Shown here piece by piece: positions 1-6,255 of a stretch of DNA of 10,447 nt. The DNA is taken from assembly GCA_937974845.1 (NCBI GenBank), contig CALJVC010000015.1, positions 1 to 10,447 on the forward strand, in the 5' to 3' direction. Origin of the DNA: an uncultured Pseudogracilibacillus sp. (GTDB lineage Bacteria; Bacillota; Bacilli; Bacillales; Amphibacillaceae). The position numbers were made by a program, and so were the translations under genes. Each line of letters opens with the position of its first letter. Positions within the stretch are counted from its first letter, which is position 1. Below the pieces are notes generated by a model. The model worked only from the letters and a program-made list of their open reading frames with translations. It was not told where the DNA came from and made no database searches.

Positions 1-1304
1 ATAGGTGCTACATATTTAATGATTAAATACCATAATGCAAATATACGTGTACCTAAATGGGAACCACTTGTCACTTCCTTAATTAAAATTTCTTTCGGTA
101 CCTTGAAACCAACGAAAATAGCGATACTTAATGCCCCTACTGGAAGAATCACATTAGAAACTAAAAAATCTGAGATTTCAAACATCGTTAAATTAAAAAT
201 TGTAACATTTTCCATGGCTCCATAAGAAAGGGCAGATGGAATCCCAAATATAAAAATACTGGTCCCTGTAAGCCAACTGACCTTACGCCGTCGCCTTACA
301 TCTCTTTTAATAATTGAGGCGACGATAATTTCCAGCATAGAAAAGGCTGAGGTTAAAGTTGCAAATAAAAAGAGAATTAAGAAAACAAAAAGAAAGAAAG
401 AACCAAAAGGCAATTGATCAAAAACCGCTGGTAAAACAATAAAAAGTAATCCCGGACCCTCTGCCGGCTCAAACCCTAGAGAAAAAACAGCAGGGAAAAT
501 CGCAAGCCCAGCAAGAAAAGAAATCAAGACATTCATCAGCACGATGGTCAAGGCTGATTTAGGCAAGTCCTCATCTTTACCAAGATAAGAACTGTAGGTC
601 ACCATCACAGAAACTCCAACACTAATGGAGAAAAAAGATTGACCAAGGGCAAACAAAATCGTCTCTGACGTCATATGTTCAAAACTAGGATATAAGAAAA
701 ACTTTAAGCCTTCACTGATATTATCCAAAGTTAAGGAACGAAGGATTAAAATAATAAAAGCGATAAAAAGGGCAGGCATGAGCACCTTACTCGCCCGCTC
801 AATTCCTCGTTGCACCCCACGGGCTACGACATAGATTGTAAGGAGCATAAATATCCCTTGAGCTCCGATAGCATACATCGGATCGGCTATGATTTCCGAA
901 AATCGTTGGCTATAATCAGCCTCCGATAGACCAGTTAATTGACCGGTCACAGTCTGAATTAAATACAGTAAAATCCAACCACCAATTACACTATAAAAGG
1001 ACAGCAAAATAAAGGAACCAACCATACCTAAGATACCGATGGCGTGCCAGCCACTATTCGGAGCAAAATGTTTATAGGCACCGATTGCATCCTTTTGTGA
1101 ACCTCGACCAATCACAAATTCCGCCAAAAGAATAGGCATCCCTATAAAAACTGTAAATAGTAAAAAGATTAAAAAGAAGGCCCCACCTCCGGAAATACCG
1201 ACCATATACGGAAACTTCCAGATTGCACCGAGACCTATAGCAGAACCGGCCGTTGCTAAAATAAAGCCTAATTTTGTTGTCCATTGATCTGAAGAACTAT
1301 TCAC
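1..1304 (-). CDS. Sodium:neurotransmitter symporter family (NSS/SNF) transporter, 3' end cut by window edge
   Basis: The frame is open without a stop from a GTG at 1304 to the window edge (434 codons). The family is usually about 440-450 residues, so probably only the last few residues are missing. GTG is chosen because AGGAGTGG (1318-1311) sits 6 nt upstream; the ATG at 1308 runs into TAG after two codons. The N-terminus has the LeuT-type TM1 signature (GSAIGLGAIWKFPY, residues 20-33) followed by GGGAFF, and LGQSFFSISVG (220-230) is the TM6 core. Hydrophobic segments recur through the protein, consistent with the 11-12 helix LeuT fold in the cytoplasmic membrane. Known family role: Na+-coupled uptake of amino acids or related amines; the substrate cannot be read from sequence. 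By gapless alignment from memory with LeuT, Na1-site Asn27 is Ala27 here, Asn286 is kept (Asn258), and Glu290 is Ser262. It appears to be a separate transcription unit, since a terminator lies between it and the thiolase upstream. Confidence 0.93.
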   Translation of the reverse strand, partial: MNSSSDQWTTKLGFILATAGSAIGLGAIWKFPYMVGISGGGAFFLIFLLFTVFIGMPILLAEFVIGRGSQKDAIGAYKHFAPNSGWHAIGILGMVGSFILLSFYSVIGGWILLYLIQTVTGQLTGLSEADYSQRFSEIIADPMYAIGAQGIFMLLTIYVVARGVQRGIERASKVLMPALFIAFIILILRSLTLDNISEGLKFFLYPSFEHMTSETILFALGQSFFSISVGVSVMVTYSSYLGKDEDLPKSALTIVLMNVLISFLAGLAIFPAVFSLGFEPAEGPGLLFIVLPAVFDQLPFGSFFLFVFLILFLFATLTSAFSMLEIIVASIIKRDVRRRRKVSWLTGTSIFIFGIPSALSYGAMENVTIFNLTMFEISDFLVSNVILPVGALSIAIFVGFKVPKEILIKEVTSGSHLGTRIFALWYLIIKYVAP

Positions 1305-1342
1305 ACATTGCCACTCCTGTTCTTAGCTATTACAATGGTTCT

Positions 1343-1348
1343 ATTATA
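1343..1348 (-). promoter_or_regulatory. Possible -10 element for the SNF transporter
   Basis: The minus strand reads TATAAT here, 38 nt before the GTG start and downstream of the thiolase terminator. No convincing -35 hexamer is visible at the usual distance, so this is a tentative call based on the perfect -10 match and position. Confidence 0.35.
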
Positions 1349-1414
1349 CATGAAATGACTTCTTTTTTATAAAAATTGCATGAATATCCTAGTATGAAAC
1401 ACAAAATAAGCTCC

Positions 1415-1447
1415 AAAAAAACGCCCCTACCTAAACAAGGTAGAGAC
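1415..1447 (-). terminator. Rho-independent terminator after the thiolase gene
   Basis: On the minus strand, GTCTCTACCT pairs with AGGTAGGGGC (10 bp including two G-T wobbles) around the loop TGTTT, followed after one G by seven T. It begins 18 nt after the thiolase stop codon, so it should end the dehydrogenase-thiolase transcript and isolate it from the transporter gene. Confidence 0.88.
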
Positions 1448-1464
1448 ATTAAGAATTCCATTAA

Positions 1465-2643
1465 TTATAACGCTTCGACAATAAGGGCAATACCTTGACC
1501 ACCACCAATACATAAAGAAGCAATACCGTACTTTTCTTTACGACGTTGTAATTCTTTAACTAGTGTATATACTACCCGTGCCCCACTGGCACCTAAAGGA
1601 TGGCCTAAAGCAATTGCTCCACCATTTACATTCGCCTTCTCCCTATCGATACCGAGGATTTTTTCTACAGCTAAATATTGGGCAGCGAAGGCTTCGTTCA
1701 CCTCAATCAAAGCCATATCCTCCAGATTTAATTGCGCCTTTTCAAGGGCTTGCTTCATTGCAGGTACAGGGCCAATCCCCATATAATTAGGATCTACCCC
1801 CGCTATGCCCCAAGATACAATGCGGGCAATAGGTGTTAATTCCTTTTCCTTAACGAAGCTTTCAGTTGCAATAATATTAGCTGCCGCACCATCATTAATA
1901 CCACTTGCGTTTCCTCCAGTTACGGTTCCCTTTTCCTTAAAGGCAGGACGTAAACTAGATAACTTCTCTAAAGAAGTCTCAGGCCGAATATGTTCATCCT
2001 CAGCAACAACTTGCTTCCCACGCCGAGTCAATATTTCTAGTGGAACTATTTCTTCCTTGAACTTTCCTTCTATTTGAGCACGCGTAGCCAATTGATGACT
2101 TCGAAGGGCAAAAGCATCTTGCTCTTCCCGAGTAATATCGTATTTTTCTGCTAAATTCTCTGCTGTCATCCCCATACCAGCACCAATGTATTCATCAGTC
2201 AATCCAGCCCACAACATATCGTCCACTTTCGGTGTACCTAATTTCGTTCCAAAACGAGACCCCCGCAAAACATGAGGGGCAAGACTCATATTTTCTGTAC
2301 CGCCAGTTAAAGCAACCCTTCCCTCTCCCAACATTAGTGATTGAGCTGCTGAAATGATCGCTTGCATTCCCGAACCACAGAGGCGATTTACCGATAAAGC
2401 TGGACGTTCGACTGGAACACCTGAATGTAATGCCACATGCCTAGCCAAGTATGGGGCATTGTTAGAAGAATGTAATACATGACCAAAAAAAGTAACATCC
2501 ACTTCTTCTGCTGTAATACCACTTCGTTTGATTGCCTCTTTACTTGCATGAACACCTAAGGTCGTAGCATCGATATCTTTTAAACTACCACCAAAACTAC
2601 CGAAGGCCGTTCGAGCCCCTTCTAAAAGATAAATAGTTTCCAT
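1465..2643 (-). CDS. Thiolase (acetyl-CoA C-acetyltransferase / acyltransferase)
   Basis: This is a full-length thiolase of 392 residues. It catalyses the reversible condensation of two acyl-CoA molecules, or thiolytic cleavage of 3-ketoacyl-CoA, in the cytoplasm. The acyl-accepting Cys89 lies in NRLCGSGMQAI. NEAFA is at 316-320, His348 lies in GGAIALGHPLGASGAR, and the second catalytic Cys378 lies in CIGGGQG near the C-terminus. The ENMSLAPH and GMGMTAEN segments look more like biosynthetic acetoacetyl-CoA thiolases (PhaA/AtoB type) than like FadA, but substrate length cannot be fixed by eye. The ATG is preceded by AGAGGAG about 9 nt upstream. The gene starts 22 nt after the stop of the short-chain dehydrogenase and is certainly co-transcribed with it. 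Together they interconvert acetyl-CoA, 3-ketoacyl-CoA and 3-hydroxyacyl-CoA. A terminator follows. Confidence 0.95.
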   Translation of the reverse strand: METIYLLEGARTAFGSFGGSLKDIDATTLGVHASKEAIKRSGITAEEVDVTFFGHVLHSSNNAPYLARHVALHSGVPVERPALSVNRLCGSGMQAIISAAQSLMLGEGRVALTGGTENMSLAPHVLRGSRFGTKLGTPKVDDMLWAGLTDEYIGAGMGMTAENLAEKYDITREEQDAFALRSHQLATRAQIEGKFKEEIVPLEILTRRGKQVVAEDEHIRPETSLEKLSSLRPAFKEKGTVTGGNASGINDGAAANIIATESFVKEKELTPIARIVSWGIAGVDPNYMGIGPVPAMKQALEKAQLNLEDMALIEVNEAFAAQYLAVEKILGIDREKANVNGGAIALGHPLGASGARVVYTLVKELQRRKEKYGIASLCIGGGQGIALIVEAL

Positions 2644-2665
2644 ATCACTACACTCCTCTTCCTTA

Positions 2666-3403
2666 TTACATCATGATTCCGCCATCGACATGTAAAACAT
2701 GATTATGGATATAATCCGCTTCATCACTAGCTAAAAATACATAAGCATTAGCAATATCGATAGGGTCAGCAATTCTTCGTAACTGAATTTGTCCCTTTAT
2801 TTTTTCGATCACTTTTTCTGGCATTTGTTGAACCATTTCCGTATATGTAAAACCAGGTGCAACAGCATTCACATTAACTCCATAACGACCTAATTCTTTC
2901 GCCCAGGTTTTCGTCATACCGATTACCGCTGCTTTTGCTGCCGCATAGTTTGTTTGGCCAAAATTTCCGTATACACCGCTAACCGAAGAAGTATTAATAA
3001 TTTTTCCTGACCGTTTCTCCACCATAATCGGTGCAACAGCCTTCGTACAATGGAATACTCCTTTTACATTCACTTGAAAGACCTGTTCAAACATATCCGC
3101 CGTCATTCGTTCAAGGGTCGCATCCGCTATGATACCAGCATTATTAATTAATATATCGATCGTTCCAAAGTGACGAAGCACTCCTTCTACAAGCTGGATC
3201 ACACTCTTTTCATCGGTAACATCGACCGGAAGAAAAACGATTGAGCCCTCCCCTTCTAACTGTCTAGCCCGTTCCCTCCCCGCTTCCTCATCGATATCCG
3301 CAAAAACAACCTTTGCCCCTTCTTCTAAAAACCTTTCAACACTAGCTGCACCGATTCCCTTCGCACCCCCTGTAATGAGGGCAACTTTATTTTTTAATCG
3401 CAT
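2666..3403 (-). CDS. Short-chain dehydrogenase/reductase, FabG/PhaB-like 3-hydroxyacyl-CoA (or -ACP) dehydrogenase
   Basis: This is a 245-residue classical SDR of normal length for FabG, PhaB and 3-hydroxyacyl-CoA dehydrogenases. The cofactor motif TGGAKGIG is at 11-18, NNAG at 87-90 and the catalytic Asn112 in VNVKG. The catalytic Ser140, Tyr153 and Lys157 (YAAAK) have FabG-like spacing, and PGFTYTEM follows. Asp36 at the end of the second beta strand (FADID) is the position that usually favours NAD(H) over NADP(H), unlike typical FabG. With the thiolase immediately downstream, the likely job is oxidation or reduction at carbon 3 of a short acyl-CoA, either breakdown or acetoacetyl-CoA reduction. 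Fatty-acid synthesis is less likely because no other fab gene is nearby. GGAGTGGAGGGG lies just upstream of the ATG. No clear promoter is seen in the 82-nt gap before it; a perfect hairpin is there instead. Confidence 0.93.
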   Translation of the reverse strand: MRLKNKVALITGGAKGIGAASVERFLEEGAKVVFADIDEEAGRERARQLEGEGSIVFLPVDVTDEKSVIQLVEGVLRHFGTIDILINNAGIIADATLERMTADMFEQVFQVNVKGVFHCTKAVAPIMVEKRSGKIINTSSVSGVYGNFGQTNYAAAKAAVIGMTKTWAKELGRYGVNVNAVAPGFTYTEMVQQMPEKVIEKIKGQIQLRRIADPIDIANAYVFLASDEADYIHNHVLHVDGGIMM

Positions 3404-3437
3404 GTTTCCCCTCCACTCCCTTAAAAAATCCTTTCTT

Positions 3438-3474
3438 TAAAATAAAGGTTCTAGTAAATGTTTTACTAGAACCT
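3438..3474 (-). terminator. Perfect 13-bp hairpin between the membrane protein and the dehydrogenase genes
   Basis: AGGTTCTAGTAAA (3446-3458) and TTTACTAGAACCT (3462-3474) are exact inverted copies around a 3-nt loop. On the minus strand the stem is followed by TTATTTT. It starts 11 nt after the membrane protein stop, which fits an intrinsic terminator. The stem is AT-rich (4 G/C of 13), so termination may be partial. The symmetric shape and position before the dehydrogenase start also fit an operator or attenuator. Confidence 0.65.
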
Positions 3475-3485
3475 ACAACTATAAC

Positions 3486-3968
3486 TTAATCAAGAACCTC
3501 TACACCTTGCTGAGGTAGGGGATCCCTATTTCTAAATAAAAATAGGGAAATAGGCATAGATATTCCTAAAGTAACAATGGCAATAATCGTGTGCACTAAA
3601 GCATTCTCAGAGAAACGCGTCGCCAAAACATGAAAGGCATAAATTTGAATAATTAAAGATAAGAAACCGAAGATTGCAAAAAATAAGCTTAAAACAAACG
3701 AACTAATCCATACGATTGCAAAAATTAAAGTAAACTTCCCCCGTAACGATTCATGGACATCCTCTTCTATTAAAATAGGCATTAAAAATACTTGTGCAAT
3801 AGGAATCCAAGCGAGAAAAGCCCAATCGGACCGCCCTAAGGTTTTAGCAATCTTGAACATACCTATACCATAAAAAATATACATGAGTACCATAATCAAT
3901 AAAAACAGAAAGAAAACACCTGCTATCACTGCAAAAAAGCCTAATAACACCTCTTCACCATTGACCAT
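3486..3968 (-). CDS. Small polytopic membrane protein of unknown function
   Basis: A 160-residue, strongly hydrophobic protein with about four to five predicted membrane segments: roughly residues 7-35, 49-67, 79-115 (long enough for two) and 126-145. A short hydrophilic C-terminal tail ends in GVEVLD. The loop GRSDWAFLAWIPIAQ before the second segment resembles the LAWIPIA element of small uncharacterised Firmicutes membrane proteins; I cannot name a function. The ATG at 3968 is chosen because AAGGAGG lies 6 nt upstream (3981-3975). The frame extends to a TTG at 3989, but that start would place the ribosome binding site inside the coding region. It lies 99 nt after the ADH-like gene on the same strand and may share its transcript, since no intrinsic terminator is evident between them. 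Confidence 0.82.
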   Translation of the reverse strand: MVNGEEVLLGFFAVIAGVFFLFLLIMVLMYIFYGIGMFKIAKTLGRSDWAFLAWIPIAQVFLMPILIEEDVHESLRGKFTLIFAIVWISSFVLSLFFAIFGFLSLIIQIYAFHVLATRFSENALVHTIIAIVTLGISMPISLFLFRNRDPLPQQGVEVLD

Positions 3969-4067
3969 GTTAATCCTCCTTATCTCCAAAAATAATACCG
4001 CTTTTATTTTACTATATTTTTCAAATAATGGGTATGTTTTTTTGTAAAAAACTAAAATGTTTAAGAT

Positions 4068-5195
4068 CTAATCGAGAAAACTTTCGATATTTCCTAAATA
4101 AGCCGACTTATAAAAAGCATAAAAGTACTCCTCGTCTATTTCCTCTTCTATTCCTACGCCCTTGCTCCATAAAGTATAAGCATGTGTAGCTAAAGCCTCT
4201 AAGTCTCGTTCAAGAATACCTATACTTTTTAAATCTAAAGGAAAACCAACTCCCCGAAGAAGCTTTGCTAATCGATAAGGTAAAGGAGAGGATGAAAGTT
4301 CTATAAAAGAGACGTCATAATTGAGCTCCGACAACAATGCGATCTCTTTTCTCCCTTTTTCTAACAAACGATAAAACTTCACCATATACGGAAGCAAAAC
4401 AGCAGTAACACTTGCATACGATATATTAACTTTTTGATAAATTGGTCGTACCATACAAGGAAGCAAAGAAACACCATCATCTTCCTGACGACTTAAACCT
4501 AAGAACATCCCCGCTCGTAATAATGCTTCCTTAGCTTCTAAATCTTTCCGTTGATATGTTGCCCGTACTAAGTAACGTAATACAAGGTTAATTGCTGAAG
4601 TCGTAAGCTTTCTATGAACTAAACTGTTATAATGATATTCGATTGCTTCTGCTAGAGTTAATATACTAGACGAGAGAAGTTGCATCAAGGGAATGCGAGT
4701 AGTCATGAGAGGGTCATAGAAGACAGCTGTAGGATAACATCTTTTCATAAAGGGATAGGTTCGTACCTGCTGATGATATACATAGACTAGCCCCGCCACT
4801 TCTAATCCGAGCGTCGGTGTATTAGGTACTAGGATTAATGATTTTTTCTGCCTTGGCTGGCCAATAGACTCGGAGAATAAAGCAAGAAAAGATGCATAAT
4901 TGAGCAACTCAAAACTTCCCAGCGCAATAATCGTATCATAGCTAACGCCATACAAATCTGAAGGGTATTGGTACGGTTGATGAAGTCTCTCCTGATTCCG
5001 AGGAACAAAATAAAAATGGGCCTCTATCCCATCCTTTAATATATCAGCCATCAATTTATAGAAAAAAGAAGAGCCTCGGTTCTCTGATTCTACAATAAGT
5101 AATACCTTTTCCGAACGATTGGCATTGAGTTCCTCTTTCAAACGTTTCAAAACTCCTACCCCTATATGTAACTTCCCGGTCTGTATCCTTCCCAA
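4068..5195 (-). CDS. Divergent iron-type alcohol dehydrogenase-fold protein lacking metal ligands (probable pseudoenzyme)
   Basis: A 375-residue protein, the usual Fe-ADH length, which keeps the family layout: IGVGVLKRLKEEL near the N-terminus (11-23, compare G-x-G-x-L), a Rossmann-like strand KVLLIVES, YDTIIALGS (86-94), LILVPNTPTLGLEV (120-133), FYDPLMTTRIP (159-169), AEAIEYH (182-188), and TAVLLPYMVKF (264-274). The diagnostic residues are gone. The GGGS nucleotide-binding motif reads LGSF. By eye, the four metal ligands (Asp, His, His, His in FucO-type enzymes) fall on Leu179, Glu183, Arg250 and Tyr260. Ordinary Fe-ADH chemistry is therefore unlikely; a binding, regulatory or different catalytic role is inference. 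Start: TTG at 5195 with GAGGTG 6 nt upstream. A TTGACA promoter lies at 5236-5264, and an XRE regulator is divergent. The frame is intact over its full length, arguing against a decaying pseudogene. Confidence 0.75.
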   Translation of the reverse strand: MGRIQTGKLHIGVGVLKRLKEELNANRSEKVLLIVESENRGSSFFYKLMADILKDGIEAHFYFVPRNQERLHQPYQYPSDLYGVSYDTIIALGSFELLNYASFLALFSESIGQPRQKKSLILVPNTPTLGLEVAGLVYVYHQQVRTYPFMKRCYPTAVFYDPLMTTRIPLMQLLSSSILTLAEAIEYHYNSLVHRKLTTSAINLVLRYLVRATYQRKDLEAKEALLRAGMFLGLSRQEDDGVSLLPCMVRPIYQKVNISYASVTAVLLPYMVKFYRLLEKGRKEIALLSELNYDVSFIELSSSPLPYRLAKLLRGVGFPLDLKSIGILERDLEALATHAYTLWSKGVGIEEEIDEEYFYAFYKSAYLGNIESFLD

Positions 5196-5228
5196 TATTC
5201 ACACCTCACGAAGAAAGTTATTTACATT

Positions 5229-5263
5229 TTATGACATATTATGATTTATTGTAATTTTTGTCA
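5229..5263. promoter_or_regulatory. Possible operator in the XRE / ADH-like divergent region
   Basis: TTATGA occurs at 5229-5234 and again at 5239-5244, exactly 10 bp apart (one helical turn). TGACA (5232-5236) and TGTCA (5259-5263) form an inverted pair bracketing the minus-strand promoter. The layout suits binding by the adjacent HTH protein, but AT-rich sequence produces such repeats easily, so this is inference. Confidence 0.3.
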
Positions 5264-5264
5264 A
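5236..5264 (-). promoter_or_regulatory. SigA-type promoter of the ADH-like gene
   Basis: On the minus strand a perfect TTGACA (5264-5259) is followed after 17 nt by TAATAT (5241-5236). A closer -10 match, CATAAT, lies 2 nt nearer. Transcription would start near 5229, giving a leader of about 35 nt that holds the GAGGTG ribosome binding site. Confidence 0.7.
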
Positions 5265-5366
5265 CTTTTTTATATTTATTTGTTCTAAAAGTTTGATTTA
5301 AGTACATATTTCGATAGGGACAAGTTAGACTACATGTATAAGGAATTAGATAGAGGGGCTAAAGGA

Positions 5367-5678
5367 ATGGTTGCTAATTTAGGAAAGAGGTTACGAGCAT
5401 TACGTCAGGCACGAGGCCTTACTACACAACAATTAGCTGACAAAGTCGCCGTCTCCCAATCGTATATTAGTCGATTTGAAAACAATCGTGCAATTCCCGA
5501 TATCGCCTTACTAGAAGATATTTTACGAGCTTTAAATTGTGACTTAGCGACTTTTTTTGCCCAAGAAGACGAAATGTTTTCAGTAGATTATTTACAATTG
5601 ATCGAAACAATCAAAGCTTTATCCCCTGAAGCACGGATAAAGCTAAATGACTTTTTAAAAACAATACAAGAAGAATAG
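5367..5678 (+). CDS. XRE-family helix-turn-helix transcriptional regulator
   Basis: A small DNA-binding protein with a single N-terminal Cro/C1-type HTH (residues about 5-62). It contains GLTTQQLADKVAVSQSYIS (18-36) followed by RFENNRAIPDIALLEDIL. A short C-terminal part of about 40 residues (FSVDYLQLIETIKALSPEARIKL) probably forms helices for dimerisation; there is no ligand-binding domain. The ATG at 5367 (103 residues) is preferred because GAGGGG lies 8 nt upstream and the HTH then begins at once. An in-frame ATG at 5334 would add 11 residues but has only a weak ribosome binding site. The gene is divergent from the ADH-like gene and probably controls that promoter, its own, or both. It ends in a strong terminator, so it is monocistronic. 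Family assignment is sure; the target is inferred. Confidence 0.9.
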   Translation: MVANLGKRLRALRQARGLTTQQLADKVAVSQSYISRFENNRAIPDIALLEDILRALNCDLATFFAQEDEMFSVDYLQLIETIKALSPEARIKLNDFLKTIQEE

Positions 5679-5724
5679 AATCGGGCTTTCGTTCCTATAG
5701 AAAGGAAACAAAAGCCCGATTTTT
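5679..5724 (+). terminator. Strong terminator shared by convergent genes
   Basis: AATCGGGCTTT (5679-5689) pairs perfectly with AAAGCCCGATT (5711-5721), and an inner TTCC/GGAA pair lies in the loop. A T-run (5720-5724) follows on the plus strand, directly after the XRE stop codon. The stop codon of the convergent minus-strand gene (5725-5723) overlaps the T-run. The minus-strand T-tract is broken (ATTCTATTCTT), so termination in that direction is weaker. Confidence 0.88.
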
Positions 5725-6157
5725 ATGCAGAAGGCAAAGTAGGAGGTTGATATAAAGGCTTGATTGTCACGAAGCCCTTTTCTTCAAGAACTGTCCAATT
5801 TTTCGATACCATCTGCTTTAATTTTTCTAGTTCTTCACCTTCAAGTTTTAACTCATAAACTGTAAAATCTTCTGTTTGATAGTCGATATTTTCTTTCTTA
5901 TTAAAAAGTAATTCAAGAAGATTGACTAAACCAGTATAGGTTAAAAATTTCACCTCATAACCTTCCTGCAAAACCTTTTCTAAGATTCCTTCCTCCTCTA
6001 AAGCATACAATACAGTATAATCAAATCCTTCTTCATAGCGATGAAATGCTTCAACCTCATGGTTACGTACCTTTTCGATAATCGTTTGTTCTGATACTCC
6101 TTTTTTCCGTAAACTTTCAATCACATATACATCCATCAGCGTAATTTTCGGTAACAT
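5723..6157 (-). CDS. Hypothetical protein, 144 residues, soluble and acidic
   Basis: I do not recognise this protein. It has no membrane segment and no signal peptide. The N-terminal part (LMDVYVIESLRKKGVSEQTIIEKVRN, about residues 7-32, shown only to locate it) is predicted helical. The middle contains VLYALEEEGILEKVL (49-63), and the rest alternates charged helices with short strands, ending in KGFVTIKPLYQPP. This could be an adaptor-like or HTH-like small protein, but no catalytic motif is visible. The ATG at 6157 has AAAGGAAG upstream with 8-nt spacing. Codon use looks like the neighbours and the frame is clean, so the gene is probably real. It stands alone: convergent with the XRE gene and divergent from ung, with a TTGACA-like -35 in the shared intergenic region. 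Confidence 0.8.
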   Translation of the reverse strand: MLPKITLMDVYVIESLRKKGVSEQTIIEKVRNHEVEAFHRYEEGFDYTVLYALEEEGILEKVLQEGYEVKFLTYTGLVNLLELLFNKKENIDYQTEDFTVYELKLEGEELEKLKQMVSKNWTVLEEKGFVTIKPLYQPPTLPSA

Positions 6158-6180
6158 GTAAAGAACTTCCTTTCTAAAAC

Positions 6181-6233
6181 TTTACTTGTCTTTTACCATA
6201 AGTTTTGTCAAACTACTACTAGACTATTTACTA
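6181..6233. promoter_or_regulatory. Divergent promoter region between the hypothetical gene and ung
   Basis: TTTGTCAAA near 6204-6212 supplies TTGACA on the minus strand (6211-6206) and TTGTCA on the plus strand (6205-6210), so the two -35 elements would overlap. Good -10 hexamers at 16-18 nt are missing on both sides (CAAGTA on the minus strand, TATTTA or TTACTA on the plus strand), so exact promoters are uncertain. Confidence 0.35.
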
Positions 6234-6255
6234 CTCTCATGAAGGAGGTAGAACA

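Noticed and set aside
19..225. Plus-strand open frame of 68 codons
   Set aside because: It lies antisense within the well-supported SNF transporter frame, lacks a ribosome binding site and has no family features.
1072..1284. Minus-strand open frame of 70 codons
   Set aside because: It is the wrong frame of the transporter gene; the in-frame product from GTG 1304 shows the NSS signature motifs.
1563..2077. Two plus-strand open frames (1563-1790 and 1805-2077)
   Set aside because: Both are antisense shadows of the thiolase gene and have low-complexity, motif-free products.
4010..4067. Possible terminator after the ADH-like gene (GTTTTTT/AAAAAAC hairpin)
   Set aside because: The stem is almost purely A-T with no GC core, so it would be too weak; it is most likely AT-rich filler.
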